Positions 1 to 11,260 of a stretch of 64,000 nt of DNA are shown here, piece by piece (positions within the stretch are counted from its first letter, which is position 1; each line of letters starts with the position of its first letter). Source of the stretch: Vespa crabro. Taxonomy: Eukaryota; Arthropoda; Insecta; Hymenoptera; Vespidae. A program made the translations under genes and the position numbers. The stretch lies in contig NC_060955.1 in NCBI RefSeq assembly GCF_910589235.1, forward strand, positions 14,528,837 to 14,592,836. Reading direction: 5' to 3'. Below the pieces are notes generated by a model, which searched no databases, had not been told where the DNA came from, and saw only the letters and a list, made by a program, of their open reading frames with translations.

Positions 1-817
1 CGTTCGTTAGATAAAAATATTTTTCCCATTGACCTGGTTGAATGAAATATCGAACGTCGACAATTGTTTCGATTTGTTCCGGAAACTCAATTCGGTCATC
101 GAAAACAACGGGCGTTGAGGGAGAGAGAGAGAGAGAGAGAGAGAGTTCATAATACATCTTGATTAAATTGTTCCAATTTATACACTCTCTTTAATTATCA
201 GTGAAATGGATTTCCTTATACGAGCTACGCCGTCGTTGTCTCACTCGTGTTACATTTTTTCACTTCTATATCCAATCTCAAGGAATTCGATTTCAAGGCG
301 AAATCAATAAATGTGAATTTACTGGAAGATCGAAATCGTGCGACGTATTGAACTTGAAAGGAGAAAACAAGAATTTTGATCGAGTTGAGGAGACTCAGGT
401 AGAACACATCGGTAAGATTCAAAGCCGGTATAACTTAGCCATCGATTTGATGTTTTGCCGCGTAAAATTTTCTTCTCCTCCGTTTTCATTCTTCTTAAGT
501 ACGTAAGAACTATCGACATTCTTATAAATTTAATAAGTGTACTTTTAACTCGTTACACGACATGAGATTGAAAATATCTGCCATTTATCGTCGATCTCGA
601 TCTATTGTCTATATATATTTCGATTTATTGACTTTCCCTCGTTCCTAGGTACATCCAATTTTTATTTATCTCTCCCGCTCTTCTTCTTTGATTGCTGAAT
701 TTGTATCTTTTTTGTTTCTTTTTTTACTCCATTTGCTCTTTTTCTCCTTTTGCTTTTTCGAAGGGATGAAAAGAAAAGCAAAACAAGCACATTCGTGTCA
801 TTTTCACCAACTTTCAT
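1..817. other. Intergenic or intronic sequence, no gene seen
   Basis: No open frame here has coding character. The only notable content is a GA dinucleotide tract at 119-145 and pyrimidine-rich runs near 660-760. Confidence 0.6.
119..145. repeat. (GA)n microsatellite
   Basis: About 13 uninterrupted GA units. The same dinucleotide recurs across the window (6573-6661, 19556-19595, 37105-37131, 42658-42680, 46444-46511). Confidence 0.9.
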
Positions 818-935
818 CTTGTAAGTATATGAAAAAATGGATTTTCTAGATCGATCGGGATTCGAATCAAGGTCCTTGCAATATCGCGTACAATGCTTTA
901 ACCAACTAAACTATCCAAGAATTCAGGTGTCTCTA
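818..935 (-). repeat. tRNA-like SINE copy, diverged
   Basis: On the minus strand there is a B-box-like GATTCGAATCC (plus-strand 858-868), preceded by an A-box-like TAGTTTAGTTGGTTAAAG (about 897-913), with normal tRNA spacing between them. The tail, CCATTTTTTCATATACTTACAA, resembles the tail of the copy at 53216-53345. It does not fold as a functional tRNA as far as I can tell by eye. It is the most diverged of five related loci and could be a sibling family. Confidence 0.6.
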
Positions 936-3319
936 TCTTTTCGTAGTCTTGGATGCTTACAGTTTCAATCTTTTTAAAGCACAAATGAGATTAAAAATTC
1001 ACTTTTGACATTTTCTTTTTGATGCTCTGAGGCTGGAAAAAGCGAAAAGTTTTAATTAATACTATTTAATTTTGACGTTTGCTTTTCGATTTAGTCATAA
1101 TTTTCATAACTATTAGAAGGACACGGTCATGTAAAGGACAAATATGAATTTCTTTTTTAAGTTACTTATGTAACTTTTACGTGGAAACAGCGCTAATTTA
1201 AAAAAACTTAACAAAACGTGAATTGTTGTTTAATAAATAAATGTTTATTTATGGAGTAAAGATTAAATGATCTGAAGTGACGTGGACAGTGTGTTGATAT
1301 GTAGGGGTGGGTGGGGAATTAAGGGAAAGTACATACTATCTCAAGGGGAAACCAATGTCATTTGCCAAACTGCATTCAGATAAGAGATGGTTTCTGGGAT
1401 CGGCTTGGCAATGGACCAACGGCAGAAGGAGAAAGGTCGTTTAATCCATGGATCAAGCAATCCCTGTACATACGTACCTATGTATTTTCTTGCCGAGTTA
1501 TGCGCTACGCATTCCCTGCTCCAACTTTTCTTTCCCGGGATAAGGACTAAGGTAAGGTTTAACGATAATGTTTTATCTTATCAAATGTCAGCTTTTTTTC
1601 GATCAATTGGTTAGTACAGAGTATGGATAAATAGAGGTATATCGTTTTCTCATCTAACTTTTGGTTATATTTTTTATAAGTATGTAGTTGTGACTTATTT
1701 ATTTTCTATAAATTCGTTATAACAACTGTCATAAAGTTGTAAAGACTTTAAAGGATTTTTTGATTTCTATCGAAAGTAAGTGAGACTTAGGAGTAGCAGA
1801 TAGTATCAAATGGAAAGGACAGTAATAGTACCATTTTCGAGCTCATAACTTGACTAGTCTGGGACATAACTTTGTTAATTCATAATGTAACGAAATTAGC
1901 AGCAGCTGTTGATTAATTCTGACAAAATAGAGAACTGTTCTCTCGAGCGTTTCTTTTTCGTTTTCGAGAGTGTTTCGATTTAGCATCGAAAGCTTCAAAT
2001 ATGCTTTATTGCGAATATTCATTTCGAGTATTCTAATGATATTAAAGAGAAGAAAATGAAGCAGAATAGGAGTAAGAAGATCTTGGTATATATATCTCCC
2101 TCTTTCGTATTTTCATACAAAATTTTCTTTTTCGTGAAGAGGAACGATTTTACTGCATGCTTGAAAATTTTCTATGAATTTGAGCGTAGACCACGTACTT
2201 AATATTAATATTCTCCGTGCAAGGAAGTTTCTGAATCGAGTGAACCAGAAATTTTTGCATATCTACATATCTATATATGTATAGGTAAATAGATAAATAG
2301 ATACATGCATGTACGTATATGCCTAAATAGGTATGAGAAGCTAGATACATAAGTAGTTACATAGGTGGTAATTACATAGATAAGTAAATAAACATATTAA
2401 TATCGTTGAGGAAGACTTTTTCACACGGAAGGAGTGTTAGTCACGTCGATAATTTTCGATGAAACGTCTTTAAATGCAGTAGTAAAATTTCAATGTTTCA
2501 GAGACGTCCCTTCCTCTTGTCTATAATTCGTTGCGAAATACTTAATGAAAGGACCAACATCTCATCAGACTCGCGAAAGCCATGTTTATTGGATATATTT
2601 ATGTGCATGTCGGATTGTAAATCGGCAATAATTCAATTCCGCGGAAGACAATATGTAAATGATGGCGATAACAATCAAAAAGCGATAATGAAAGCGGACG
2701 TTGATATAGCTTGGTAAAGCCTAGTAGTGAGAAATTCGCAAATCGAACGGCAGTCCCGAGCGGCAATCCTGAACAGCTATCTAGCGGTGACCCATTTTCA
2801 TTGCTCCTCTCTTCTCTTCCCGCTATCCAATTTAATTCTGGAAATGACCTCGGCCATTCTCTTTGTTAACCGAAATCATTTTGTTGCTGTACAGATAGAG
2901 ACACCCGGAACTGCGAGCGTTTATAATCCAAACTCTTTCTTGTAGATGAAGATTTTGTAGAAAAAAGGACATGAGAACTTATGCTGCCTACCCATAGGCC
3001 ATTTAGTTTAATTGATTTATTCTTTCGTTTTTCACTAAAATAAAAACTGACTAAAGAAAAATTAATTTCTTTCAAAGAAACATATATATCAACGTAGTAT
3101 GTAATTGTCAACAAACAAATCTTTCTTTGAAATGATATTTTTTTCTTCAACATTCTTCGATACAATTGAAAGAGATGCATATATCTATCCATTTTGTATA
3201 ATCCATTTAGATTGGACATATCGTACACGAATTTTAAGCGACTTATATGTCACATTATAACACACTAATATGTAGATAAAATATGTAATTAGTATTTTTT
3301 TGTATAGGACAAAATAATC
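936..3319. other. Non-coding AT-rich stretch
   Basis: No reading frame with protein-like composition and flanking splice sites was found. A TATC/TACA-rich run lies at about 2255-2400. Nothing else stands out. Confidence 0.55.
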
Positions 3320-4710
3320 ACGACCAATCTAGTTCTAAGTTAATAGCTAACATTATATTAAATATTTCTGCAAAAGAAATAAATTTCTAGATAATCTTCC
3401 TCATGTGTAACTTGATTTTTGGTATAAATTTCAAATCCATCTACTCAACCATTTAGATCGTAGAATTTGTGTGTGAACGCATACATACGTTGTGTGAACG
3501 TATAAATCTGTATGCATTGTAGTATGTGTGTATGTTGGCACCACGTGCGTCCCTTAGTTGTTTACAGTACTTTTTCCTAAGGGCCATATATCACTATTAG
3601 AAATATCTGCTATTAGAAACTCATTAGACACTCGCTAAGAAAGGGCATAGATTAAGAACATATTGCCACCTTTATCCAAGCTTAAGTATTTTTTAAGTCA
3701 AGCACGTAACCTCAATAATGTGCTGGGCAATAAATAAATAGTGAAAGTAGATGCCTAGGCGCGATAAACCAAGGGTTGTCTGGCACCTATCCTTAAAGTA
3801 TCCATTTGACACCTTCGGGTCTACACGATCAGCAGAACAAAAAGGACACACATGGGATTGTTTAAACATTTGAACGAACTATCCTGACACGCTTCCGACC
3901 AATAAGCATTTTTTCCTTCCCTTTCATTGTTCTGACTGTATTTTCAATTCCGCTCTTTCTATTCTCTTTCTTAATATCATTATGGTCATCGCGAGAAGTT
4001 TCAAGAATGACAATCGTTATAAAAAGGAGAGCAATGCCTCGACACTGAATATTTATTTAAGAGTAGTTTCTGTTCAAAGAAGAGTCATAGTATAATATTT
4101 CTGCGTCTGAAAAGACCAACATGCTGTATACGTATTATGTTATTATTCTTTTATTATTATCTGAAATAAATATATATCAATTGTTTTATACTTCAATTAA
4201 TCTCGGCTATCTTTGAATAAAAACGTCCATAGCATAAATTCTGGTAAAAAAGTTAAAGATAAGTACAAATCTTTTGTTAAATTCACAAATTGATATTTTA
4301 AGCTATTTGAATAAAAAATAAAAAAAATTATTATTTCTGCAGAAAAATATTTCTGCGAAGTCTGAATGTTTTTTATTGTATATGCGATTTTTTATTATTT
4401 CTTTTTAATTCAGCTTTATAAAAACTGAAGTCGTGTTGTACCAAAATTATTTGAATGAATTCTCATTGTAAATAATCTTATTTTTGGTGTAAAATTTATT
4501 ATTATTATTATTTTTGGTATAAAATTTATTATTTCAAGTAAATTTATCTAGCATATATACACATATATACACACTTATATACAGGTACACTTATTCATAC
4601 ATATAAAATTTTGATACGAAAAGTAAAACAAAAGAAATAAAGGGTAAAAGGGTTTTAAATATCTGAAGTAGTTTTGAAGATAATCATCTGTTAATTTTTG
4701 CTATATCGAG
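3320..4710 (+). repeat. AT-rich dispersed repeat, two units (3320-3480 and 4310-4710)
   Basis: Unit 1 has a CTAACATTATATTAAATATT core followed by TTTTTGGTATAAATTTCAA. Unit 2 has AAATATTTCTGC, then TTTTTGGTATAAAATTTATT, a CATATATACA-rich run, and AAAATTTTGATACGAAAAGT leading into a TTTTAAATATCTGAAGTAGT end. The same blocks occur in the same order at 39530-40230, so this is a dispersed family and not just low complexity. No coding capacity was seen. The class is unknown. Confidence 0.6.
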
Positions 4711-4940
4711 ACCATAAAGAAAAAATAATGCACAAGTAATATTTACTACTAATTAATTCCGATAATTATTTGCATCTGAATTTTTCACAATTCATATTTT
4801 TGCACCAATCCTTCTTGTGAAGGATTTGGTGCTAACTTTTTCTTTTTCTTTTTCTTTTTTCTTGTTATTTGGTACTACCAATAATCCTAATTACTTTTCT
4901 TTCTCTCTTTTCCTCTCTTCCTTTCTCTTTTTGTTTCAAG

Positions 4941-5336
4941 TTTACTCTTTTTCACTTTTCCAACAAGTTTTTAAGAAACAACTTATGCAAGTAACAACCA
5001 ATTTGCTTAGTGCACAGTTTAAATGCAGATTAAATATAGACGGATTGGAAGAGTTGAAGTTGAAGACGGATTGGGAGAATAGACCTGAAGATTTAGAGGT
5101 AGCAGCACAACTCAAATCGACTTTTAACACTATGAACAGATATTTTGAACGGGTTTGAAGGGAGATTTTGTTAAACCGCGAATTTCAGCGTTAATCTTTC
5201 AAACAAATTTGGAAGCCGTCTGGGTTGCGTCTCTTGAATTGTTATTGAAAAGAAAAAAAGAAGGAGAGGTCTTTAAAGTAGCATCGTTCTGCACAAATAT
5301 CATCGAGAAGAGTCGATTTTCTCTCTTAAATCGCAG
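4941..5336 (+). pseudogene. Probable broken coding exon of an unrecognised gene
   Basis: A very long pyrimidine tract (4830-4940) ends in TTTCAAG, a good splice acceptor. It is followed by protein-like sequence that includes LNIDGLEELKLKTDWENRPE and then LKSTFNTMNRYFERV. That frame stops at 5156, while the +1 frame carries on naturally from 5155 with LKGDFVKPRISALIFQ and LEAVWVASLELLLKRKKEGE. A CAG|GTATTT donor lies at 5336/5337. The mixed hydrophobic and charged composition on both sides of the stop suggests one original reading frame broken by a single-base change, or a sequencing error. The donor leaves phase 2, but the next exon needs phase 1, a second inconsistency. I do not recognise the family. 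The presence of introns argues against a processed retrocopy. Confidence 0.45.
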
Positions 5337-5446
5337 GTATTTTGTCGACCACTCGAGACGAGCCACGTACGCCATATCTCGCCAATGTTTGTCATCATCG
5401 AGAGCGAGACGACTTGAATTATTTTTTTTTCTTTTTTCTTTCTTAG

Positions 5447-5523
5447 TGTCCGAAGCAATGATTATTCTTTATTCTATCAGCGGACAAAATTTAGATGATA
5501 AGAGTAAAAGAGAAATAAAAAAA
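5447..5523 (+). CDS. Candidate internal exon, unrecognised protein
   Basis: This is a textbook exon by its borders: a 20-base T/C tract ending TTTCTTAG, then 77 bases, then GTAAGT. Only one frame is open, entering in phase 1 and leaving in phase 0, and it encodes SEAMIILYSISGQNLDDK and a lysine-rich end (25 whole codons). It lies 110 bases after the candidate donor at 5336. A possible acceptor at 5571-5574 would add nine codons and a TAA at 5602, but that intron would be only about 51 bases. It probably belongs with the broken exon upstream. The function is unknown. Confidence 0.5.
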
Positions 5524-5879
5524 GTAAGTTCTCTTTGAATGGAAAACTATTCGTAAACTTTGCCGATCTTACAGCAAAATCTTTTAATTAGATTTCGGTT
5601 TTAAAACAATCTTTGGATAGTTTCTTCAGAAATTTCCGGACCTTTTAAATATCAATTTTTTCTGTCAATTTCGAAAATATCGTTTTTTTGTCTCGTAAGT
5701 TTTTGTATACACCTAAATACGTATATGTAAATGATACTTTTAATGCGATAGCTTCAATCAGAAAGAGCTTTTTTTTCCCTCTTATTCCGCATGTTAATTA
5801 ATCATATATAAAAACTATAATGTTAGAACTGTTAAATTGAAAAGAAAGGAGTGCTTGGCGTTTCTCGATCTTTCTAACA
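5524..5879. other. AT-rich stretch after the candidate exon
   Basis: It contains a possible terminal exon at 5575-5604 (acceptor TTACAG, nine codons, TAA) but no clear AATAAA signal after it. Nothing else was seen. Confidence 0.4.
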
Positions 5880-6572
5880 GCATGAATTCTGCCCTGGATG
5901 AGGGTGGTGGGAGTAAGAGAGGAAGGTTAGGAGCGGAGAGATGTAGGCATCGCGTCGTTATGTTTCGTGACAAAGGAGCGTAAAACATCGAACGGTAAGT
6001 TGGAGGGGAAGTAAGTCGGTGGGAGAACTTTGCGCGTAGGTGTGCATGCGAAGAAGGGAGGATTTTACGGTGGTTGCCGCAAAGGGTGGCGCAATGGTTG
6101 GAAAGGATAAGGGTAGTCGACAGCAGACAGTCTCCACTTATTGTTAGACTGAGGCGAACTGACGAAGAGCTATCTATCTATCGGCAAGTTCTAAGCTCGA
6201 AGGAGCGCTTGCTAACGATAAGCGACGCCGGCCATTTACTATCGGACGGATATAAACTTTTAGCGAAATCGACAATAATATCGTCGGTTAGGATAACAGT
6301 TATGTCTTGTTTTTTTATTTTTGATCCACTTAGACATGGAAATAATTATCTAAGTAGGTATGTATATACTTGCGGAATACGAAATAGATATAGAATACGT
6401 CTGGCACGAACGATTGTTGTTAAATCGTACTCAAATCGACTTTAATTAAAAGGCAGATTAATGTACAATTGTGGTCGAACGAATGAGATATCGTAACGAC
6501 TTGATGTTTTCTACGAGTGGTTACGATCGCGTAAGGCTATGGACCGACTAAAAGGGAAACTGGAAAAAGCAG

Positions 6573-6573
6573 T

Positions 6574-6629
<56 letters not shown>

Positions 6630-6661
6630 AAGAGAGAGAGAGGAGAGAGAGAGAGAGAGAA
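6573..6661. repeat. (GA)n microsatellite, imperfect
   Basis: About 89 bases of GA with a few AA interruptions. Minus-strand open frames here translate only to Leu/Ser runs. GAGA-type tracts can bind GAGA factor in insects, but nothing here shows that they do. Confidence 0.9.
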
Positions 6662-6935
6662 ATAGAAAGGGAGTATAAGGACGAAGAAAAAAGGAAAAGT
6701 AATTGAAATAAAACCGGCGAGAATTTTGCATAGAATGTTTGCACGGCCTACGTCCTGTCTGCTGAAGGCTCTTTGGACGGTGGGCGCGCGCACTCGTTGG
6801 TCGTTAGTACTGGATGTACTAGATGCAGAGGTAAAACGTAAAGTATAGGTGTGTGCGTGAGGGAGACGCGTAAGCGGCGGGGTGATACGCGTCGAGACTC
6901 CCAGTCTCCCTCGCACCCAGCCGAGTGGAGAAGGT

Positions 6936-6975
6936 TGAGTCGAGTCGAGTCGAGTCGAGTCGAGTCGAGTCGAGT
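6936..6975. repeat. (GAGTC)8 tandem pentamer
   Basis: Eight consecutive perfect GAGTC units followed by degraded GGGTC and GGTCG. It produces a repeated Asp-Ser-Thr-Arg-Leu pattern on the minus strand that is not real coding. Confidence 0.9.
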
Positions 6976-7160
6976 CGGGTCGGTCGATATCCATGGCTAT
7001 AACGAACGCGTCTTCAAGGCGAGCTGCTAACGTACGAGTCCCCTATGGACGCTTCTTGATGTTTCATCTACGTGCGATCCGAAGGACTAATCCCGTCCAT
7101 CTTCATCCTTTGGAGGACAAATTAACGCTGTTGAACATTGGAAAAAGAATCTTATGAAAA

Positions 7161-8759
7161 TTACTTTTCAATACTTTTGGACGATAAAAACAGGATGTTG
7201 CTTTTGTAATATATTTCTCTTTTTTTCTTTTCTTCTCTTGCATGGCACAATATTGTAAAAGCGTTTGCAATTTTATGCCGAGTTCATTACGAACACTGAA
7301 GAGAACGGCGCGGATGTAATCGATAAACGATAAAATAAGAGTTGATAGAAAATACTCGCGAAGGGAGACGGAGAGCACTTCCTTGTTGATTTTACACCGT
7401 CGAGAATCGGAAAGCCTATTGAGAATGGAAAGCCTTGTTATCGGCGAAGCGCGATCGCTCAGAAATGGAATCGTTAACCCTTTGTGAGATTTTTTTTTGC
7501 TGACGATGAGAAAAATCTACTTGAACAAGAAATTTAAACTCATCTTTTTTTCTAATATTCAATGAAGACCGAGTTAAAAATCTTGAAATAATAATGTCAT
7601 TTCTCTTCGATAATATGATTTGAAATCGTCGATTGGAATATTATTTCAAAGAGAAATAATGTTTGTTAGTATATACATTATCTATACATCTGCATTATTA
7701 ATTCATTTACAGGAATATATGCAAATCGCCGCGATATACATTACATTTTCGTTATTATGTAAATAAGTCGTGACGTTTGAGTTTCGAAACGATTCCTTGA
7801 ATCAGATTAAAGTTCAGCTTAACTTTGTCTTATTACATTTAAAGAAAATGTTTTTTTTTATATAATTGATATGTTATAGAATATATATTAAATTTTTTAT
7901 AGAATATATATTAAATATTTATTTTATTGATAGATGTACAAAAAGAAAAAATAATTTCTCCTTTTTCAAACAAGAATGGTAGAAGGGAGAAGAAACAAGT
8001 AAAAGTATAGAAAAAGATGTAAGATGTATTGATGTCATTGCCTTAGTGCCACTAGTCGTTCAGTGTTAATATAATAAAGATTCGCTCTAGACGGACGCGA
8101 TGCTATCGATTGAAATATATATATGTAGGTTACGTTTCTTTGGTGCGATGACGAAATATTCAAGAAAAATTTGAAGGTAGTAGGTAAGTGGACGAAAGAT
8201 GAGTGCTGATCATCGTCGTCATTGTTTTCGCTGTCGGATAAAAGATTTTTCTCATAGCGTAAAACTTATATTTTATTATGACATTGTGAATTTCATTTTC
8301 AGTTGAGACCGGCATATTTCGGCATATTCGAAGGGCATTCTTCCAAGGCTTGCAACTACATAGTTGCCAAAACTACTGTATTCATTGACTTTAATAGCAT
8401 CATCTTCTTTCTTTCTACGTCTTTCTCGTCTCTCGTTGAGGAGAACATCGACGACCGATGATCTCTTTCTTTTTGAGGCAGACTGCTTTCAATCTTCGAG
8501 CTGGATTCGTACGTAAATAGATTTTTCTCTAAATTTGTAACGTTTCTTGCTTAATTATCACTGGACAAAGTTTGCCCAATCTGAAAACAACCGTTTGCAT
8601 ATTTATGACGATTCTTTTGTTTTTATTGTTAACCCGACGGGAATCGAAAATTATGTACAATAAGAATGGGGTCACTTTCTCGCTATTTTATAAACAAATA
8701 AAATGTGTCATGGAATATTATTTAATTTCATGTAATTTCGCGCAAAGTGATTTACTAAA
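7161..8759. other. Non-coding AT-rich stretch
   Basis: Mostly A/T runs, including a 23-base near-tandem (TATAGAATATATATTAAAT) around 7876-7920. No supported gene. Confidence 0.5.
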
Positions 8760-8876
8760 ATGAGTCACTTACCGTTTCCGATTGATCAGTTGCTTGATCA
8801 TTATCAAATTGGCGATCATATTGCAACGATTTCGAAGAAAGTCATAGAGCAGGTCGAACCATATGACTCTCGGTCG
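8760..8876 (+). CDS. Candidate coding exon, unrecognised
   Basis: An ATG at 8760 opens 39 codons with strongly protein-like composition (MSHLPFPIDQLLDHYQ, then KKVIEQVEPYDSRS). They end at a TCG|GTAGGC donor in phase 0. A dense T/C tract follows, with an acceptor-like GTAAG at about 8942 and then CCG ATT TAA in the same frame. As an alternative, the acceptor-like GATTGATCAG would start an internal exon at 8791, also in phase 0, which would fit after the exon at 5447-5523 (which leaves in phase 0). No family was recognised. It could be part of the same gene or pseudogene as 4941-5523. Confidence 0.35.
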
Positions 8877-9540
8877 GTAGGCATCTTTTTTTTTCTTGTT
8901 TTTCTTCTCTCTTTTCGATCTTCTTTACTTCTTGTTGGTAAGCCGATTTAATATTCTTTATTTTCCAAGTAACCCAAAACCCAGTATTTGCATTTTTCGT
9001 GATATCATGGCGAATGTGGCATTACGCGAGAGTTCGCTTCCATAATCCTCGGAGGAAACGTTCCAAAGGCATTCGTAAGATCGATAGAATTGGATAAACT
9101 TGATGATCGTGTCGTTCGATGAATGTTCGTCTTTTTGTAAATTCTTTTTAAGATGACAATGAAAACACATTAAAAACTTACTTGTTTGTTTTTCACAATA
9201 TTCACATTGAAACAATGCGTACCGTGGAATTCCGACGTATGGCAAACGCAGAAAACGAACGTACAAACAATCGCGCGAGGTCGATTAACGAACGACTAGG
9301 AAAAACGTGCTCGCGTTCATGAGCAAATGTGATTCACTCTCTTCGAGAGAATTCATCGGATTCTTTCGGTTTCTATACGATTCCTACCTTCTTCTCTTGA
9401 GTCTCAAATAATCATAATGAGGAAAGTTTCCAATTTAAATATTTATACGGATCTTTTTACGACTTAGGAATATTCCTTTAATTGTTATTATTATAGATGA
9501 AATAAAGAAATATTATGTTTTATTTAGGAAATTAACTTTT
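8877..9540. other. Stretch without a supported gene
   Basis: A 102-codon minus-strand frame (8958-9266) contains two CxxC pairs (FQCEYC and MCFHCH). It lacks splice or promoter support and begins at a weak position, so I do not call it a gene. Confidence 0.4.
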
Positions 9541-11260
9541 AGGTAAGATGCGCGACTATAGTGATTTTCGCGGATGTCATTTTATATTATGATACGCCAC
9601 TATAGTGGTTCACTCTGATAACGACATTATTTTACCAACTGACTATACAGAAAGTGGTTATCATAGAGAATGTTACAAATCATTTATAGTCTCATAAAAA
9701 AATATTCTACTTTTAAATCTACAAGTTCTAAAAAAAACCGTTTAAAAAAAATCAGTAATTACATCCACGGAAAATTTATCTCCAGCCACATCGTTGATAC
9801 TTGAGTTGACCATAGAGCAGTCTCATTTACAGTCTCTATGTACAGAATCTTTACCAATATCTGAACCAACTTTAATACCTCAGTCAATAGAACCACAATC
9901 TACAACTTCTTAAGAAAATGTCGACATTTTACAATTTGGAGAAGTAAGCGAAAATAATGATTCAACTTCAGAAGTTAATATTCCTATTGAAAGTAATACT
10001 AGTATTGATGAGTATACTATTGTTTATTTACTTCATGACAGAAAAAAAAAATTACCATCAAAAATACTTCCACTTCATGAAACTGAGAAAGAGCAATTTA
10101 AATCTTATATCACCTATCATAAAAGATCGAGAAGAATATAACGAATTATTAGATAGATTAGGAAATGTTTCTGAATCAAAAATATATTGGATTAGATTAC
10201 TAAATGTAGAGTAGATTTTAATAATAAAATATTTTCATTCACCAAAACATCCAGTAAAAGTGCTTGGAATGATCATCGAGAATATCATCAAATAGTTTTT
10301 AATGGAATAAATAGCATTATAAAGAAAGATGTAATCAGGAAAGGACGTTGTTATTTGTTAATTTATTTACATGAATTATATATTGATTCATTGGAGAAAA
10401 TTTTTGAAGAAAATTCCGTAAAAATAAACGTCACTTATCAGCTCAGCATTTAGGAGATAAAATAATGAAAGTATTTCATAAAGACATTAAATTTTTTACT
10501 ATACATAACAAAAACATATTAGCACATAAATATCTAGAAGCTATAGATGATACAGTATTCGAAAATTTACGATCAGATAATATTTTACAAAAGCTGTATT
10601 AATTTTAAGAAAATTAATACTACAAATAGAAAAGAAAAAATTATTTAAGAATATTTTAGCACAATATTTAATATTGGGAGAAATATTATTACCATAACAA
10701 TTATTAGACTTTTATTTTACTTTTCTTGGAGGTTGTAATCAAAGACGGAAAAATAATTTAAAATGTGTTCGTCAAGTTCGTTCTTACTATCAAGATATAG
10801 TTTATGGAGTACATAATGGTCAAATAAAGACGTAAAAACACATCATGTTGGGCATGACTTTAAAAAGTTCAACAAGTGGCAGAAAAATTATTGATATTTT
10901 TAAAGGATATGAACACTTGCTAGATAAAGATATGGATAAGTTATCAAGGAGTTGAAGAACTAGATTCATAATAAACAATAAAATTTTAATAAAATATCGA
11001 AATTTAAATGAAATTTAATTTTAAATCTATTTTAAGAAACCAAATTTATAAAACTTAAATTAATTTTTTATTGATTTATTAAATTAATTTTTTATTAATT
11101 TATTAACTTTATAATTATGATAAATAATTATTTAAAAGTTTAATTTTAATTCATAAATAATTTCTGTATAATTGGATTATCCGATAAATCCAACTATCTC
11201 ACTCGTACTCGCTTATCCTCCGCGTCTCTGCGCTCGCATCTATAGTTGACCTTCAACCAT
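9541..11260 (+). mobile_element. Decayed transposon-like element of unassigned class
   Basis: Several broken frames read as one degraded protein. There is an acidic Ser/Glu-rich start near 9935, then KLPSKILPLHETEKEQFKSY (about 10050), then SAWNDHREYHQIVFNGINSI (about 10258), and GRCYLLIYLHELYIDSLEKI (about 10345). Near 10705-10920 come LGGCNQRRKNNLKCVRQV, SYYQDIVYGVHNGQIKT and KHIMLGMTLKSSTSGRKIID. The last block resembles a repeat-encoded protein I recall from many arthropod genomes, with consensus near KHxxLGMxLKSLTxSRKIID. I cannot name its class. Many stops and frame changes show it is dead. Possible ends are GATGCGCGACTATAGTG near 9547 and CGCATCTATAGTTGACC near 11236, which share an inverted ACTATAG. 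A 12-base palindrome, CCACTATAGTGG, lies at 9598. Confidence 0.5.

Larger units (their letters stand above)
5880..7160 (+). promoter_or_regulatory. CpG-richer block, possible promoter or 5' exon region
   Basis: Base composition is clearly more GC- and CG-rich than the flanks. It contains a strong donor, AACG|GTAAGT at 5994/5995, that could end a non-coding first exon, a long GA tract (6573-6661) and a GAGTC pentamer array (6936-6975). An ATG in good context at 6993 opens a 54-codon frame to 7157 (MAITNASSRRAANVRVPY at its start), which has no other support. Such islands often mark promoters in insects, but no TATA box or clear initiator was assigned. Which gene it would serve is unknown. Confidence 0.35.

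Noticed and set aside
6511..6994. Overlapping minus-strand frames of 60-150 codons
   Set aside because: They translate GA and GAGTC repeats (Leu/Ser runs and a repeated Asp-Ser-Thr-Arg-Leu) and have no independent support.
8958..9266. Minus-strand frame with two CxxC pairs
   Set aside because: There is no splice or promoter support and the spacing matches no zinc-finger family I can name, so it is probably chance.
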